The notes: a model not told the origin generated them from the sequence alone. 55,582 nucleotides of DNA from Fontibacter flavus (GCF_042432905.1 NZ_JBHLWI010000043.1:1-55582); one strand, 5' to 3'. Counted from the stretch's first letter, positions 1 through 8,681 are shown. Made by a program: numbers and translations.

Positions 1-92
1 TAGTCGACCAGTATTATACGTGTCAAGGAAAAAATCTAATCAAAAATCCCCAATCATGACTTTAGATTTTCAAAATCAAAAAATTGCAGCAT

Positions 93-119
93 AAAAAAGG
101 CTGCCCTTTTCGGACAGCC
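93..119 (-). terminator. Rho-independent terminator of the 231-aa secreted protein gene
   Basis: Read on the minus strand, GGCTGTCC and GGGCAGCC form an eight-pair stem (one G-U pair) around a GAAAA-type loop, followed directly by a run of six T. It lies 23 bases past the stop codon at 142, so it closes the transcription unit that starts at 837. Confidence 0.85.
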
Positions 120-141
120 CCTAAAAAATGAATTTGAGGTT

Positions 142-837
142 TTAATAGTAAGTGCCTACCCAAAGTATTTTGGAGGGATCTTTCACATTGCTGACGCTTA
201 CTTTAGAAGGAAAGGATGCCCTGATATTGGGATCTGTTTCATACACTTCTTCTATGGTGTATTCTACCCAATTGAAGCCTTTTTTCAATTCAATATCAAA
301 ACTGTATTCGGTTTCAACCTCTTCATCATCGGAAACATAGACACTGCTATTGCAGGTCATATTTACCTTTAAATCCTCTGCTACATACATCACTTCATAA
401 AAAGACCCTTTTATGGCATTGTTATAGCCTGAGTCTTCTATCCAAGGCCTTAGTCCTTCATCAGAAACCAAAAAAACGGTACCTGCCCAATCCCCACTCT
501 TGGTCATTCTGACAAAATCCTGTCTAGCTGCCAGTTTTTCTGCATTTTCTCCAAAAGCTTCAGCATTATTACAGTTAAAGTAAAAGTTAAAATAAAGAGG
601 GCCCATAGACATAGACATATTCTCCTCCGGGATATTGTCCAAGTTTATATTTTCAAGGTTTGCAGTAAATTGCCCCTTTTTATCAACCGACCCAATTGAA
701 ATAGGATAATCCATCCCAAATAGCATCAGGACCAAGTCCATATCTGCTTTCTCATGGTTTTTGACTGTACCTGTGATTTCTTGGGCATCTGCCCAAAAGA
801 AAGCGCACATAAAACAAAGCGTTAATAAAGCTTTCAT
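142..837 (-). CDS. Secreted protein of unknown function (231 aa)
   Basis: I do not recognise the family. Residues 1-18 form a Sec signal peptide (MK, hydrophobic core, cleavage near A-D-A-Q) without a lipobox cysteine, so the product is probably periplasmic or outer-surface. The mature part starts with a short segment resembling the beginning of a carbohydrate-binding or Ig-like beta domain (EITGTVKN), and the rest alternates acidic and hydrophobic residues as in a beta-rich protein. The gene is monocistronic: a terminator follows at 93-119 and a promoter-like element lies at 909-947. That element is shared with the two larger envelope-protein units to the right, so the three may be co-regulated. 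The export prediction is firm; the function is unknown. Confidence 0.75.
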   Translation of the reverse strand: MKALLTLCFMCAFFWADAQEITGTVKNHEKADMDLVLMLFGMDYPISIGSVDKKGQFTANLENINLDNIPEENMSMSMGPLYFNFYFNCNNAEAFGENAEKLAARQDFVRMTKSGDWAGTVFLVSDEGLRPWIEDSGYNNAIKGSFYEVMYVAEDLKVNMTCNSSVYVSDDEEVETEYSFDIELKKGFNWVEYTIEEVYETDPNIRASFPSKVSVSNVKDPSKILWVGTYY

Positions 838-908
838 AATTTACATTTGATTATTGGTAATACTTTAAAAGTTTCAATGGTCAAATTTATTTGATTTCCC
901 TCCCTAGG

Positions 909-947
909 TATATCAAAATTGTATCATATGATATCACTGATGTAACA
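909..947 (-). promoter_or_regulatory. Promoter-like element, copy 1 (TGTTAC-N16-GATACA)
   Basis: On the minus strand the sequence TGTTACATCAGTGATAT is followed after five bases by GATACA and then by TTGATATA. It ends about 83 bases before the start codon at 837. Copy 2 (9472-9510) matches 32 of 39 bases with no gap, and copy 3 (6753-6780) keeps TGTTAC, the 16-base spacing and GATACA. The layout resembles an ECF-sigma promoter with a -35 TGTTAC and a -10 GATACA. That role is inferred. Confidence 0.55.
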
Positions 948-994
948 AAGCGGGAAAATCTATAAAAGTCTGACTTGTTGAGTTGCACCAACTT

Positions 995-3900
995 TTATGA
1001 ACAGGGATACCCATTATCTGTCCTATCCATCATGCTGATCAATTGTGCCACTCCTCCCATAATCTTCTGAGGTCGGCCCACCATGCCTCCATGTATAAAC
1101 CAGGCCACATGACATGCCCGCATCTGCAAGGCCAACATGACTTCTTCTTCCATATTTGTGGTATCCATCGTTTCCAGTGCATGTGCAGCGATGGCATATA
1201 ATTTCATCAGGATAATTCCATAAGCTGCATAATTGATCCCAGCACCTTCATCTTCTCCAAGCTTCTCGGCATATCCCTGTAAGACATGGTGTATGTCATC
1301 ATATTTGGTATATACCTGATCCTTTCCTCCACCTGTCATATCGGGTAAAATCCCATAGAGCTCGCCCGTATTTTGATGGATTTGCCAGAATGCCTGGGTC
1401 TGCATTTGCCTGTCAAAAATCTTGAAAGTATTATTTCCCCTAAAAATCCTTTCATACCAAAATCCCGCATCTTCGCCTTCCCTTAATCGCGCCTTAAACC
1501 AATCCTGATCTTTGGCTTCAGTATCACTTATCAGCTGGGCATCTTTCAAGAGTTCCAAAGTACTTTCTTGATAATAGGACTTTTCAAGTACCGCCATTTG
1601 GGCTGTTTTGGTCATATTGACACGGAAGGCCTCCTCAGTATCCTCTGCCATGGTGACAAATTTCCCTGTGGGTAAAAAGTCAAAACTTGAAGTAGAGGAA
1701 TCCTTACCCACTCCCATAGACCTTTTGAAAATGACCATTCTGGGCCCTGAAGCAAAAGTCAGGGATTTTTGGGTCACAGCATCATTCAGTGGTGCAAGCA
1801 AGTGAACCAACATTGGGTCAAAACCGAAACTTTGATTGTGGGATTCGGATATGGCTTTCTCCACATCCTTTTCATTGATAGCATCAATCCATTTTTTCTT
1901 ACTTAATCGGTATTGAAATAGATCACTTAAAGCCGCAGAGTAGGTTGGCCCCTCTCCTTCGATTCCGATCAAAATGGATCCCAACATCTGATTTCTCACC
2001 GCTTCGAAATGATCTTGTCGAGGCTCTGCTTTACTTTCGGTTACCGGATCCCAACCTGCCAAAACCCGCTTAACTTCCTGATTGCCTATTTTCACTGTAA
2101 GATAAAGACCTATGATCTTCTGCCCTACGGGACTTTCATTACTTCCAATTTCGGAAAACTGAAACTCTTGACTTTCATTCAACCTTTTTTGATCCATGCT
2201 GACTTTGACCTCATGGACTTCTAATGGACCCGCAGCATAATAAGTGAAAACGTAGGGAGAAATGTTCATGCCTTGAATATGATCCAAAATCTTCCCAAGG
2301 GTGACCTCCTGATCTTTGGCATCCAAAACGGTACCGCCAGTCAAATTAGCCATGTTTTCAAAGGAAACTTTTCGATGCCTCTCATTGGAATTATACACGT
2401 TTAAGACCATTGCAGGTGGACCTGCTGCAAAAATTGCTTTGTAGCTTTCCTGCAGCTCATCCCCATTATCTCCATCTGTAGCAAAAATAATCAGGTCATG
2501 GGATGTTTTAGAGGCTTTCATCAGCCAGGTATACAGGTTTGAATCCGTTGCCCAAGATTGGATCTGTGCCGCAGGATAGTGATCCAAAATACTTTTTTCG
2601 AGGTTTTCCAGAAATTGCGCCATCTTTTCCCCAAAGTAATCTTTTGGCATACTGAGTGAGGTATCATACAGGACCAATATCCTTGGTGTCCGTCTATTGG
2701 CTTCCATGAGGGCCTGCACATCCCTGCCATTATCCTGAATCTGGAAATCTCCGGCGCCAAGTCCTTCTACCAACTCACCATTTTGGTCTTTGGCCACAAC
2801 CTCCAGTTTCACCAAAGGAAAGGCTGCAGGTATGGCTTTCACTTCCAAACCCTGCACCTTTTTGACCAGTTCAGGATCAGCATTGGAAAGCAAAGAAAAA
2901 TTACCGATTTTGGGAAGTTCACCGGAAACATCGATAACCCTTCCTTCTAGCGTGATCGGGTTTCCAAAAACGGAGCGCTGTTCCATCTCTTCCCAAGTAT
3001 GCTCGAATGATTGATAGGTCAATGCAGGCGTGAAAGTTCTCAAACTTCCAATATTGGTCTGTGCCTGTTCCTTGAGATTCAGACCATGAAAAAAGGACAG
3101 TTGTAACTGCTTTCCGATCAGCTGTTCAACAGGCCAATCCTTCTCAACCAGCAAATGTTCTTTTCGGGGCTCAATGCCTTCTCTGAAAGTCACTTTGACC
3201 TGTACCTTATCACCCGAAAAAGTAGCTTCTCCAGCTTCCGCAAGCTGATTGGAACTTCTCAGTTGTCCAAATGGAACTGTAGGGTCAAAAAGGTGTGCGT
3301 ATTTGGTTTCTCCATTCCATTCGAAAGAGACAGCAGGTGTTCTGTAATTATCCCAACGGAAATCAAAATTCTGGTATCGGATTTTTTCTTTTTCGGGAAG
3401 TAATTCCCAAAGCTTATCTGCTAAATCCTTGCTTTCCTTTCCGTTCTCATCCACAAAACTCAGTTCCTGTTTTGGTAAATTGCCATTGAGAACCTTCTCC
3501 CAATTCTTGTATTGGGTTTCAGAAATCGCTGGTTCTGCCTTTCTTTCAACAGGTCTGAAAAATAAAGAAGGCACCTCTTCAGTTTTGAAATCTGTCCTTT
3601 CAAAAACCACTTTAGAAGTAATCCCAGCCTGCTGAAACATTTGATTCAATAACTCAGCTTTTTCCCTTGGGGTGGCAAAACCATCCCTCAACACCCCATT
3701 GATGCCATATCGTATTGCCGTCCCCATCCCTCTGAGGGAAGAAGCTGAAGGAGGAACCAAGTTGATTTCATCCCTTACGAAATTGAACATGGCTTCAGGA
3801 TCCTTTCCTGCTATAAGATTTTCTATCCTTTTCGGTAAATAATCAGGACTTTGCTGAATCGCCTGCAGCATTTCTTCCCATACCCCAAAAACATCCTCTG

Positions 3901-4054
3901 ATTTCCCATTGGCTTCTATGGCGTTTGAACAAGATGGTAATAAGGTAGATATCCCTGAAAAAAAGCCCATAAGCGCCAATTGCTTGAGAAAATCCCTTCT
4001 GGAGTTTTCATTGTTGGTATCATGATCAGTATAAGAAGTGCTGGAATCCGGCAT
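995..4054 (-). CDS. Tat-exported lipoprotein with transglutaminase-like and VWA domains (1019 aa)
   Basis: The N-terminus carries a twin-arginine motif (SRRDFLKQL, R19-R20) and a lipobox ending at C42 (LLPSC), so this is a folded, membrane-anchored exported protein. Residues of roughly 60-160 resemble a transglutaminase-like fold (VRDEINLVPP, then ATPREKAELLNQMFQQAGI), but no catalytic cysteine is evident. A segment of the VWFA-related type follows (GLGAGDFQIQDNGRDVQAL). It leads into a von Willebrand A domain whose metal site DTSLS is D464, S466 and S468, so it probably binds a divalent cation and a protein partner. The 500 residues after it are unrecognised. It is the last gene of a five-gene unit starting at 6690, only 16 bases after the preceding lipoprotein. 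The domain calls are moderate and no enzymatic activity can be assigned. Confidence 0.8.
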   Translation of the reverse strand: MPDSSTSYTDHDTNNENSRRDFLKQLALMGFFSGISTLLPSCSNAIEANGKSEDVFGVWEEMLQAIQQSPDYLPKRIENLIAGKDPEAMFNFVRDEINLVPPSASSLRGMGTAIRYGINGVLRDGFATPREKAELLNQMFQQAGITSKVVFERTDFKTEEVPSLFFRPVERKAEPAISETQYKNWEKVLNGNLPKQELSFVDENGKESKDLADKLWELLPEKEKIRYQNFDFRWDNYRTPAVSFEWNGETKYAHLFDPTVPFGQLRSSNQLAEAGEATFSGDKVQVKVTFREGIEPRKEHLLVEKDWPVEQLIGKQLQLSFFHGLNLKEQAQTNIGSLRTFTPALTYQSFEHTWEEMEQRSVFGNPITLEGRVIDVSGELPKIGNFSLLSNADPELVKKVQGLEVKAIPAAFPLVKLEVVAKDQNGELVEGLGAGDFQIQDNGRDVQALMEANRRTPRILVLYDTSLSMPKDYFGEKMAQFLENLEKSILDHYPAAQIQSWATDSNLYTWLMKASKTSHDLIIFATDGDNGDELQESYKAIFAAGPPAMVLNVYNSNERHRKVSFENMANLTGGTVLDAKDQEVTLGKILDHIQGMNISPYVFTYYAAGPLEVHEVKVSMDQKRLNESQEFQFSEIGSNESPVGQKIIGLYLTVKIGNQEVKRVLAGWDPVTESKAEPRQDHFEAVRNQMLGSILIGIEGEGPTYSAALSDLFQYRLSKKKWIDAINEKDVEKAISESHNQSFGFDPMLVHLLAPLNDAVTQKSLTFASGPRMVIFKRSMGVGKDSSTSSFDFLPTGKFVTMAEDTEEAFRVNMTKTAQMAVLEKSYYQESTLELLKDAQLISDTEAKDQDWFKARLREGEDAGFWYERIFRGNNTFKIFDRQMQTQAFWQIHQNTGELYGILPDMTGGGKDQVYTKYDDIHHVLQGYAEKLGEDEGAGINYAAYGIILMKLYAIAAHALETMDTTNMEEEVMLALQMRACHVAWFIHGGMVGRPQKIMGGVAQLISMMDRTDNGYPCS

Positions 4055-4070
4055 AGCTTATTCAAAAAGT

Positions 4071-4877
4071 TTAAGGATTTAAAACGCGTTGCTGGTATTT
4101 AACAGTGTATTTTCCGTATGACTCATTTGTGGTTGCAGATCTAAATTCAATCTCAGTAACCATTCCATTAGAATCGATTTTATTTACCGAGTTTCTAATG
4201 AATTCAATTCCCTGCCAGCTGTTTTTAATTTGAGTTATTTGCTTTGAAGCAAATAAGTAATAGTTTAAGATATTGGGTAAAAGATGGAAATTCAGTTTGC
4301 TGTTTACATAATTAAAAGCACCTTTTCCACCTGAATATTTTATTTCATTGAAATCCCCATTGTCTATCAAATCAAGATCCTTGTCAAACTTTATAGTAAA
4401 TTGGATTTCAGGATTTTCCACATTGGTAACATTCATTATTCCGGTAGATTCATTAAAATCTACAGAGTAGTTTCTCGGAGAACTATTAGATAAGATATGT
4501 TCATAGCTTACCAATTGATTGTTTTGGTAGGTGAAATTGGTGATACGATCATTCAATCCATCGCTGTCACCAAAGCGATTTTGGACGGTCTTGATGATTT
4601 GACCAGAATTATTATAGGTAAAAAATATATTATCTGCCTTAAATCCTGTAGCATCTGATTGAATGATGGCTTGCAATTTATTCGCATCGTCATAAATAAA
4701 ATCAAAACTATAATTCACAGTAGTTTCATTTGGCTTGAAATAACTGATTGTTTCAGGAAAAAAACCGACTTCAGGTCCATCCTCAGTAGTTTCCTCATCT
4801 TTGTCAAATAAGGAACAGGAACTGATGGTTAAAAACGCAATAATGAAGTAGGTCAATTTTGTCAAAGAAGATTTCAT
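4071..4877 (-). CDS. Lipoprotein of unknown function (268 aa)
   Basis: Residues 1-21 form a lipoprotein signal peptide with the lipobox ISSC (C21), followed by an acidic Asp/Glu stretch typical of Bacteroidota surface lipoproteins. The mature part has repeated beta-strand units of the kind Y-x-F-x-Y-D-x-x-N-K-L and F-T-Y-N-N-S-G-Q-I. These resemble the degenerate YD/RHS-like repeats in DUF4595-type cell-surface lipoproteins, so a beta-propeller or beta-helix-like shape is plausible. It is the fourth gene of the 6690-995 unit, between the DUF4870 membrane protein (20-base gap) and the VWA lipoprotein (16-base gap). Lipoprotein status is secure; the family is a guess. Confidence 0.75.
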   Translation of the reverse strand: MKSSLTKLTYFIIAFLTISSCSLFDKDEETTEDGPEVGFFPETISYFKPNETTVNYSFDFIYDDANKLQAIIQSDATGFKADNIFFTYNNSGQIIKTVQNRFGDSDGLNDRITNFTYQNNQLVSYEHILSNSSPRNYSVDFNESTGIMNVTNVENPEIQFTIKFDKDLDLIDNGDFNEIKYSGGKGAFNYVNSKLNFHLLPNILNYYLFASKQITQIKNSWQGIEFIRNSVNKIDSNGMVTEIEFRSATTNESYGKYTVKYQQRVLNP

Positions 4878-4897
4878 GATTGATATTTTAGGCAGTT

Positions 4898-5236
4898 TTA
4901 TAAATTTTTAAACAACTCCAGGTACTTCTCTCCTAAAACCGGAACCGGTTCCATTTTCCCATTGACGGCTTTGATCAGTCCAACTATCCAAAGGAAGAAG
5001 AGGAGAAACATTCCTACGATATAGACCAGCCAGCCAACTATGGGAATCAAGCTGATGGCAGCCAAAACAAGCCCGGTAATCATGAGACCAAGAGACTGCT
5101 TGATATGGTAGGTGGCAAATGGATATTTCTTTTCATTATTCATCACGAAGGCTATGACCAATCCTATGATGGTGATATAAGCCAAAATGGCTTCTGTTTT
5201 ACCTTCTGTTTGCTGGGTTATTTCCTGTTCTTGCAT
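4898..5236 (-). CDS. DUF4870-type small membrane protein (112 aa)
   Basis: A short cytosolic N-terminus (about 12 residues) is followed by three or four hydrophobic segments. They include AILAYITIIGLVIAFVMNN, LGLMITGLVLAAISLIPIVG and an adjoining stretch ending in GLIKAVNGK. The pattern T-x-A-x-L-A-Y-I, then K-x-P-F-A-x-Y-H-x-x-Q-S-L, then the final I-K-A-x-N-G-K is the signature of the DUF4870 (Tic20-like) family, whose biochemical role is unknown. The length fits the family. It sits in the middle of the five-gene envelope unit, 20-21 bases from its neighbours on both sides, and is the only polytopic inner-membrane protein of that unit. Confidence 0.85.
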   Translation of the reverse strand: MQEQEITQQTEGKTEAILAYITIIGLVIAFVMNNEKKYPFATYHIKQSLGLMITGLVLAAISLIPIVGWLVYIVGMFLLFFLWIVGLIKAVNGKMEPVPVLGEKYLELFKNL

Positions 5237-5257
5237 ATTCTAATCTTTTTTTTAAAA

Positions 5258-5881
5258 TCAATCCTTCAAATCATCATCTTCAGGCCTTACCTGAAAGACC
5301 AGTCTCTCAAGGTTCAGTCTTCTGTTGCCATTGAAATTGTATAGCTTGAGTGCCTTGACTTCTCCTTTCAAAAGACCTCCTTCACGCCATACTTTGACAT
5401 AACTATTCGTATTTTCAAAAGTATAGAATGATATATAGTCAACACTTTCTTCACCGTTCCAGTAACTTACAATCGCATGGTCCGGGTAATTGAGCAATTG
5501 ATTGATGTAAGGGGTTCTGTACTCCTTATCCAAGGCCCAGGGCTTGGAATCTTTGGATTTGATAGTGATGGAAATTACATCTGAACTGCGAGGATGATCG
5601 TCCGGAGGATAAAAATTAATGGTAATCAAAGGATCCATCTGAACCCCTGTAATGGCAACATAGGCATCAAAATCATCTGTAAGGGGCGAATTGGCAGAGG
5701 ATACACCCACGTATTTGCTTTCATCATAAACCATTTCTCCTTTTATATCACCCGAGAAAACTGCTTCGAATCTTTCCGGGTCTTTTATAGTTGGATTCGG
5801 TTCGTCCTTATCACAGGCTATAAAAACTGAGCATACTAAAAATAAACTGAATATCTTTTTCATCTTTCTATTGGTTAACAT
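5258..5881 (-). CDS. Lipoprotein of unknown function (207 aa)
   Basis: A signal peptide with lipobox FIAC and the following DKDEPNP mark an acylated envelope lipoprotein. The body (about 185 residues) is beta-rich and contains D-x-x-x-Y-V-A-I-T-G-V and the C-terminal F-N-G-N-R-R-L-N-L-E. Many Bacteroidetes lipoproteins look like this, but I cannot name a family. The ATG at 5881 overlaps the stop of the upstream DUF4412 gene (TAATG), which suggests translational coupling. A second ATG at 5863 (MKKIFSLFL) would give the cleaner signal peptide and is a reasonable alternative start. It is the second gene of the unit 6690-995. Confidence 0.75.
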   Translation of the reverse strand: MLTNRKMKKIFSLFLVCSVFIACDKDEPNPTIKDPERFEAVFSGDIKGEMVYDESKYVGVSSANSPLTDDFDAYVAITGVQMDPLITINFYPPDDHPRSSDVISITIKSKDSKPWALDKEYRTPYINQLLNYPDHAIVSYWNGEESVDYISFYTFENTNSYVKVWREGGLLKGEVKALKLYNFNGNRRLNLERLVFQVRPEDDDLKD

Positions 5882-6690
5882 TATCTGACATTTACTTGTA
5901 ATTCTACTGGTTCATAGGCCACGCATTCCATGATGCCACTGGTATTTTTCTTTTTCTTGGTATTCTTATTATCGATGAATTCCATATACATCATCAGGCC
6001 GTTTTGATACTCTGATTGCAAAGAGCGTAGTTCAGCCGGTATGGTATTGGGGCCGGATCCAAAGGCTTCGTTATTGAAAGTCACTGGCATGTCCATGGCC
6101 ATATACATGATAAAGGTATGGTCCTCACTTTCCATTTTTCGGCCTATACAATCGTAGCCCAAGAATTCCTTATTGGGTAATTCTGTGATGGTATAATTAT
6201 CGTAATTAAAATTATTGTCCTCTCCTTCATCCAATTCTTCCCCTATATCCAGAGAGGTGGCTATCGCTTGGTCGTTGATAAAATTGACCATTACTTTATT
6301 TTCTTCGTCCATCACCATAAAAAAATCCATTCCGGCGTCCATTTTAATCCCCATATAAGAGGCCGACTCATTGAGGTAATAATCAATCGTCATATCCCCT
6401 TCTGAAGTATTGATTTTCAGGGCATACCTGTATTGAAATGAATAGGAATCCGGTAAGGAGGCTGTATCAACAGGTTTCCCTATTTTACCAGCTCCCATCC
6501 CTTTAAAATTAGGGTTCAGGATTTTATCCATGGCATTCTCGGTTACCTGACCAGCCTTATCAGCAGTTTTGAATTCAACGACTTCTTTTGTTCTTTCTTC
6601 CACCTTTTTCTTTAGGTCTTTTAAAAATTGGGCATCCGCCTGATTGCCCATCATCACGATGGTGCATACAAATAGCAATATTTTTTTCAT
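5881..6690 (-). CDS. Secreted DUF4412-type protein (269 aa)
   Basis: A Sec signal peptide (MKKILLFVCTIVMMGNQADA, cleavage before Q21) is followed by a Lys/Glu-rich amphipathic helix (residues 22-55). Then comes a beta-sandwich-like domain with Y-R-Y-A-L-K-I-N-T, F-M-V-M-D-E-E-N-K-V-M-V-N-F and F-L-G-Y-D-C-I-G-R-K. This arrangement matches DUF4412, a periplasmic family often annotated as GLPGLI-like or LolA-like in shape; its function is not established. It is the first gene of a five-gene unit. The promoter-like copy 3 lies 63-90 bases upstream. Its stop codon overlaps the start of the next lipoprotein by one base. Confidence 0.8.
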   Translation of the reverse strand: MKKILLFVCTIVMMGNQADAQFLKDLKKKVEERTKEVVEFKTADKAGQVTENAMDKILNPNFKGMGAGKIGKPVDTASLPDSYSFQYRYALKINTSEGDMTIDYYLNESASYMGIKMDAGMDFFMVMDEENKVMVNFINDQAIATSLDIGEELDEGEDNNFNYDNYTITELPNKEFLGYDCIGRKMESEDHTFIMYMAMDMPVTFNNEAFGSGPNTIPAELRSLQSEYQNGLMMYMEFIDNKNTKKKKNTSGIMECVAYEPVELQVNVR

Positions 6691-6752
6691 GGTGAGTTTA
6701 TTTTAATTGTTTCTCAAATCTCATCAGGAATGCAGAAAAAGGATGAAAGAGA

Positions 6753-6780
6753 TGTATCAAAAGATGGTACTGTGGTAACA
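6753..6780 (-). promoter_or_regulatory. Promoter-like element, copy 3 (TGTTAC-N16-GATACA)
   Basis: On the minus strand TGTTACCACAGTACCAT is followed after five bases by GATACA. The two hexamers and their 16-base spacing are identical to the copies at 909-947 and 9472-9510. The intervening bases are weaker (12 of 17 match in the upstream block). It ends 63 bases before the DUF4412 start codon at 6690. It also abuts the terminator of the preceding unit (6784-6820), which is where the promoter of a new unit is expected. Confidence 0.5.
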
Positions 6781-6783
6781 TCA

Positions 6784-6820
6784 CAAAAAAAACCTGCCCA
6801 AAATCGCTTCTGAGCAGGTT
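6784..6820 (-). terminator. Rho-independent terminator of the DGAG lipoprotein unit
   Basis: On the minus strand AACCTGC and GCAGGTT form a seven-pair stem (extendable by a few pairs with C-C-C-A/T-G-A-G), followed by an uninterrupted run of eight T. It lies 48 bases after the stop codon at 6869 and closes the unit 9422-6869. Confidence 0.85.
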
Positions 6821-6868
6821 GAAAAATATGTACATTCAATTAAAAATAAGTTTCACTTCCAACTAGTA

Positions 6869-7423
6869 TCATTTTACCACAAAGACAATACTGGCCGGTC
6901 CAATTTTTCCATCAGGAACCAGCTCTCTTTCCCTATCCCCAACCCAGGTAGCGACCGGAACCATTTCCAACATGATCTCATATTTTCCTATTGGCAAAGG
7001 ACGTTCTGCCTTGGGATCATGAAGGCTAGATAAAGGCACATCCCCCACATGTTTTTGTAAGGCTGGAATCACATCAAAGGCTTCGATAGGAACAAAAATA
7101 TCTCCAGGTAAAAAGAGATCTCCAGGAAGCCATGGCCATCCTTTTCTTGTACTGGTATGGATGGTCTTCCCATCTCTTTTCACCGTTGTTTTTAAGTCAA
7201 AAAGCACAATCCCCCTACTGCCCATACCATCTGCCTTGTAGGAAAAACTGACTTTATACTTTCCTTCCTTAAAACTCTTAAATAGATCTACCGGTACTAC
7301 TTCTTTGATGACACCATCCCTTGGAAAACCTGTAACGGCCATTTTCCCCTCGATTCTTTGTCCAAATACCGCAGTTGCGCTCAGTACAATCATCATGCAT
7401 AAAATTCCTGTAATTTTTCTCAT
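6869..7423 (-). CDS. Secreted protein of unknown function (184 aa)
   Basis: I place the start at the ATG at 7423, which gives a good Sec signal peptide (MRKITGILCMMIVLSATAVFG) just after the upstream gene. The longer frame to 7486 would overlap the preceding lipoprotein and hide the signal. The mature protein is a single beta-rich domain with K-Y-K-V-S-F-S-Y-K-A-D-G and a Trp/Pro-rich turn (WPWLPGDLFLPGD). It ends with the strand G-P-A-S-I-V-F-V-V-K at the extreme C-terminus. I do not recognise the family. It is the last gene of the unit containing the three DGAG lipoproteins (24-base gap) and is followed by a strong terminator, so it probably works with them in the envelope. Confidence 0.75.
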   Translation of the reverse strand: MRKITGILCMMIVLSATAVFGQRIEGKMAVTGFPRDGVIKEVVPVDLFKSFKEGKYKVSFSYKADGMGSRGIVLFDLKTTVKRDGKTIHTSTRKGWPWLPGDLFLPGDIFVPIEAFDVIPALQKHVGDVPLSSLHDPKAERPLPIGKYEIMLEMVPVATWVGDRERELVPDGKIGPASIVFVVK

Positions 7424-7446
7424 TTTTATTTTGTTTAGGTTGATAA

Positions 7447-8067
7447 TTAAGATGTTACAAAGCCAGCTTGGCCGATAAACTCCCAAAGCTCCTGCATGGC
7501 TGTTTTTTGGCCTCTGATTAGCAGGATGAACCGCTTTTGGTAGACAAATTCTATCTCTGCATAGCTGTCGAAAGTATTCTCCTTTTCTCTTACCCGAACC
7601 CCTTCTTTTTCGAAGATCCGCGTGTATCCAATGGTATTTTTTTCTTCAAAATCCATTTTCAGGCGCTGTTCGGCTGCATTCACCATGATGGCCCCGGTAG
7701 TACCGGCCCCATCGGTAATTTCTATGGAAATGGATTTTTCTGAACCTGGAAAATGCTGGTAGATCCCCTGAATGCCTACAAATCCCAAAGATTCTGTATG
7801 CCCGGACATCATTTTCGTCCTACTGAAAAGCCCTATTTTCTCAGGCAACAAATCTTTTAATTTCTCATTGCTCAAGGGAATTTCCCTTTCCAACCCTTGA
7901 AAAGTTTTACTTGAAGAATCCCGGGGTCCGTTTGGAGGCGCCAAACTCCCCTGAAGCACTCCAACAGGAGTAGAAATTGTGTCCCGTATCTTTTTGTTGT
8001 CACGGTTACAGGCCATAACACCCAAAAAGACAATCATGAAGCTCCATATCTGTATTTTTTTCGACAT
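7447..8067 (-). CDS. DGAG-family lipoprotein, paralog 1 (206 aa)
   Basis: A lipoprotein signal peptide ends in GVMAC (C20). A linker of about 40 residues rich in Pro/Ser follows, then a compact domain (about residues 65-205). That domain contains I-S-I-E-I-T-D-G-A-G (DGAG at 119-122) and ends with E-I-E-F-V-Y-Q-K-R-F, then R-G-Q-K-T-A-x-Q-E-L-W-E-F. The same landmarks in the same order occur in the two upstream genes (8079-8681 and 8790-9422), so the three are divergent paralogs. The fold may be an alpha/beta sandwich like other small periplasmic ligand-binding domains, but no known family comes to mind. It lies 11 bases after paralog 2. Confidence 0.8.
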   Translation of the reverse strand: MSKKIQIWSFMIVFLGVMACNRDNKKIRDTISTPVGVLQGSLAPPNGPRDSSSKTFQGLEREIPLSNEKLKDLLPEKIGLFSRTKMMSGHTESLGFVGIQGIYQHFPGSEKSISIEITDGAGTTGAIMVNAAEQRLKMDFEEKNTIGYTRIFEKEGVRVREKENTFDSYAEIEFVYQKRFILLIRGQKTAMQELWEFIGQAGFVTS

Positions 8068-8078
8068 TTGCAGTCTTC

Positions 8079-8681
8079 TTAAATTTTGGAAGGGTCAAGG
8101 AGTTCAGTAAAACCCCAGAGTTCTTCAGCTGTAGTTTTTTCTCCTGAAATGATGAAATAAAATCTCTTGTCCAAAGCGAATTCCAACATCGAAGATCCAC
8201 TTTGCAGCATCTCTTTTTGAAAGACTTTTACGCCGTTTCTTTCATAAACTTTGATGTATCCCTGGGCATTGCTTTCTTCATATTCCTTCCCCAATTTCAT
8301 CTCCAATAGGGCAAATACTGCAGGACCCAAATTCCCTGCCCCATCTAGAAATTCCAGATAAATTGATTTCTTGGGATCATTAGGCACCCTGTATGTCATA
8401 CTGATCCTTGAATCCTCCCCATTCTCTATAAAGGAGTCCGGATCAAGTTGGTATTCCTTATATTGTGTTGGCAGCCAGGCTTTGATTTCTTCAATGGAAT
8501 GTGGATTTCCTATTTTTGGTTCTTCACCTTTATTCTGCTTAGCAGCAGCTTTCAGGATCATGTCCTTGGTTTGGTTAATCTTATCCATTTTACTTTCACC
8601 ATCGTTGGTCTCCTTTTGGGAACATGCTGAAAAACTGATCGCGATCAGACATGGCAACAACAATCTTATTTTCTTTCTCAT
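8079..8681 (-). CDS. DGAG-family lipoprotein, paralog 2 (200 aa)
   Basis: A lipoprotein signal peptide ends in FSAC (C20), followed by a Lys/Gln-rich linker to about residue 55. The folded domain has I-K-A-W-L-P near residue 66, the core Y-L-E-F-L-D-G-A-G (DGAG at 113-116), G-Y-I-K-V-Y-E-R-N-G-V-K-V and the C-terminal L-E-F-A-L-D-K-R-F. It then has S-G-E-K-T-T-A-E-E-L-W-G-F. These correspond one to one with paralog 1 (I-T-D-G-A-G, K-R-F, G-Q-K-T, E-L-W-E-F). It is transcribed between paralog 3 (108-base gap) and paralog 1 (11-base gap). The function is unknown; as an acylated protein it is anchored in a membrane leaflet facing the periplasm or outside. Confidence 0.8.
   Translation of the reverse strand: MRKKIRLLLPCLIAISFSACSQKETNDGESKMDKINQTKDMILKAAAKQNKGEEPKIGNPHSIEEIKAWLPTQYKEYQLDPDSFIENGEDSRISMTYRVPNDPKKSIYLEFLDGAGNLGPAVFALLEMKLGKEYEESNAQGYIKVYERNGVKVFQKEMLQSGSSMLEFALDKRFYFIISGEKTTAEELWGFTELLDPSKI

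Noticed and set aside
961..1000. Hairpin ATAAAAGT/ACTTTTAT over the stop codon of the VWA gene as a terminator
   Set aside because: The stem is AT-rich and weak, has a long loop and includes the stop codon; no T-run follows on the minus strand.
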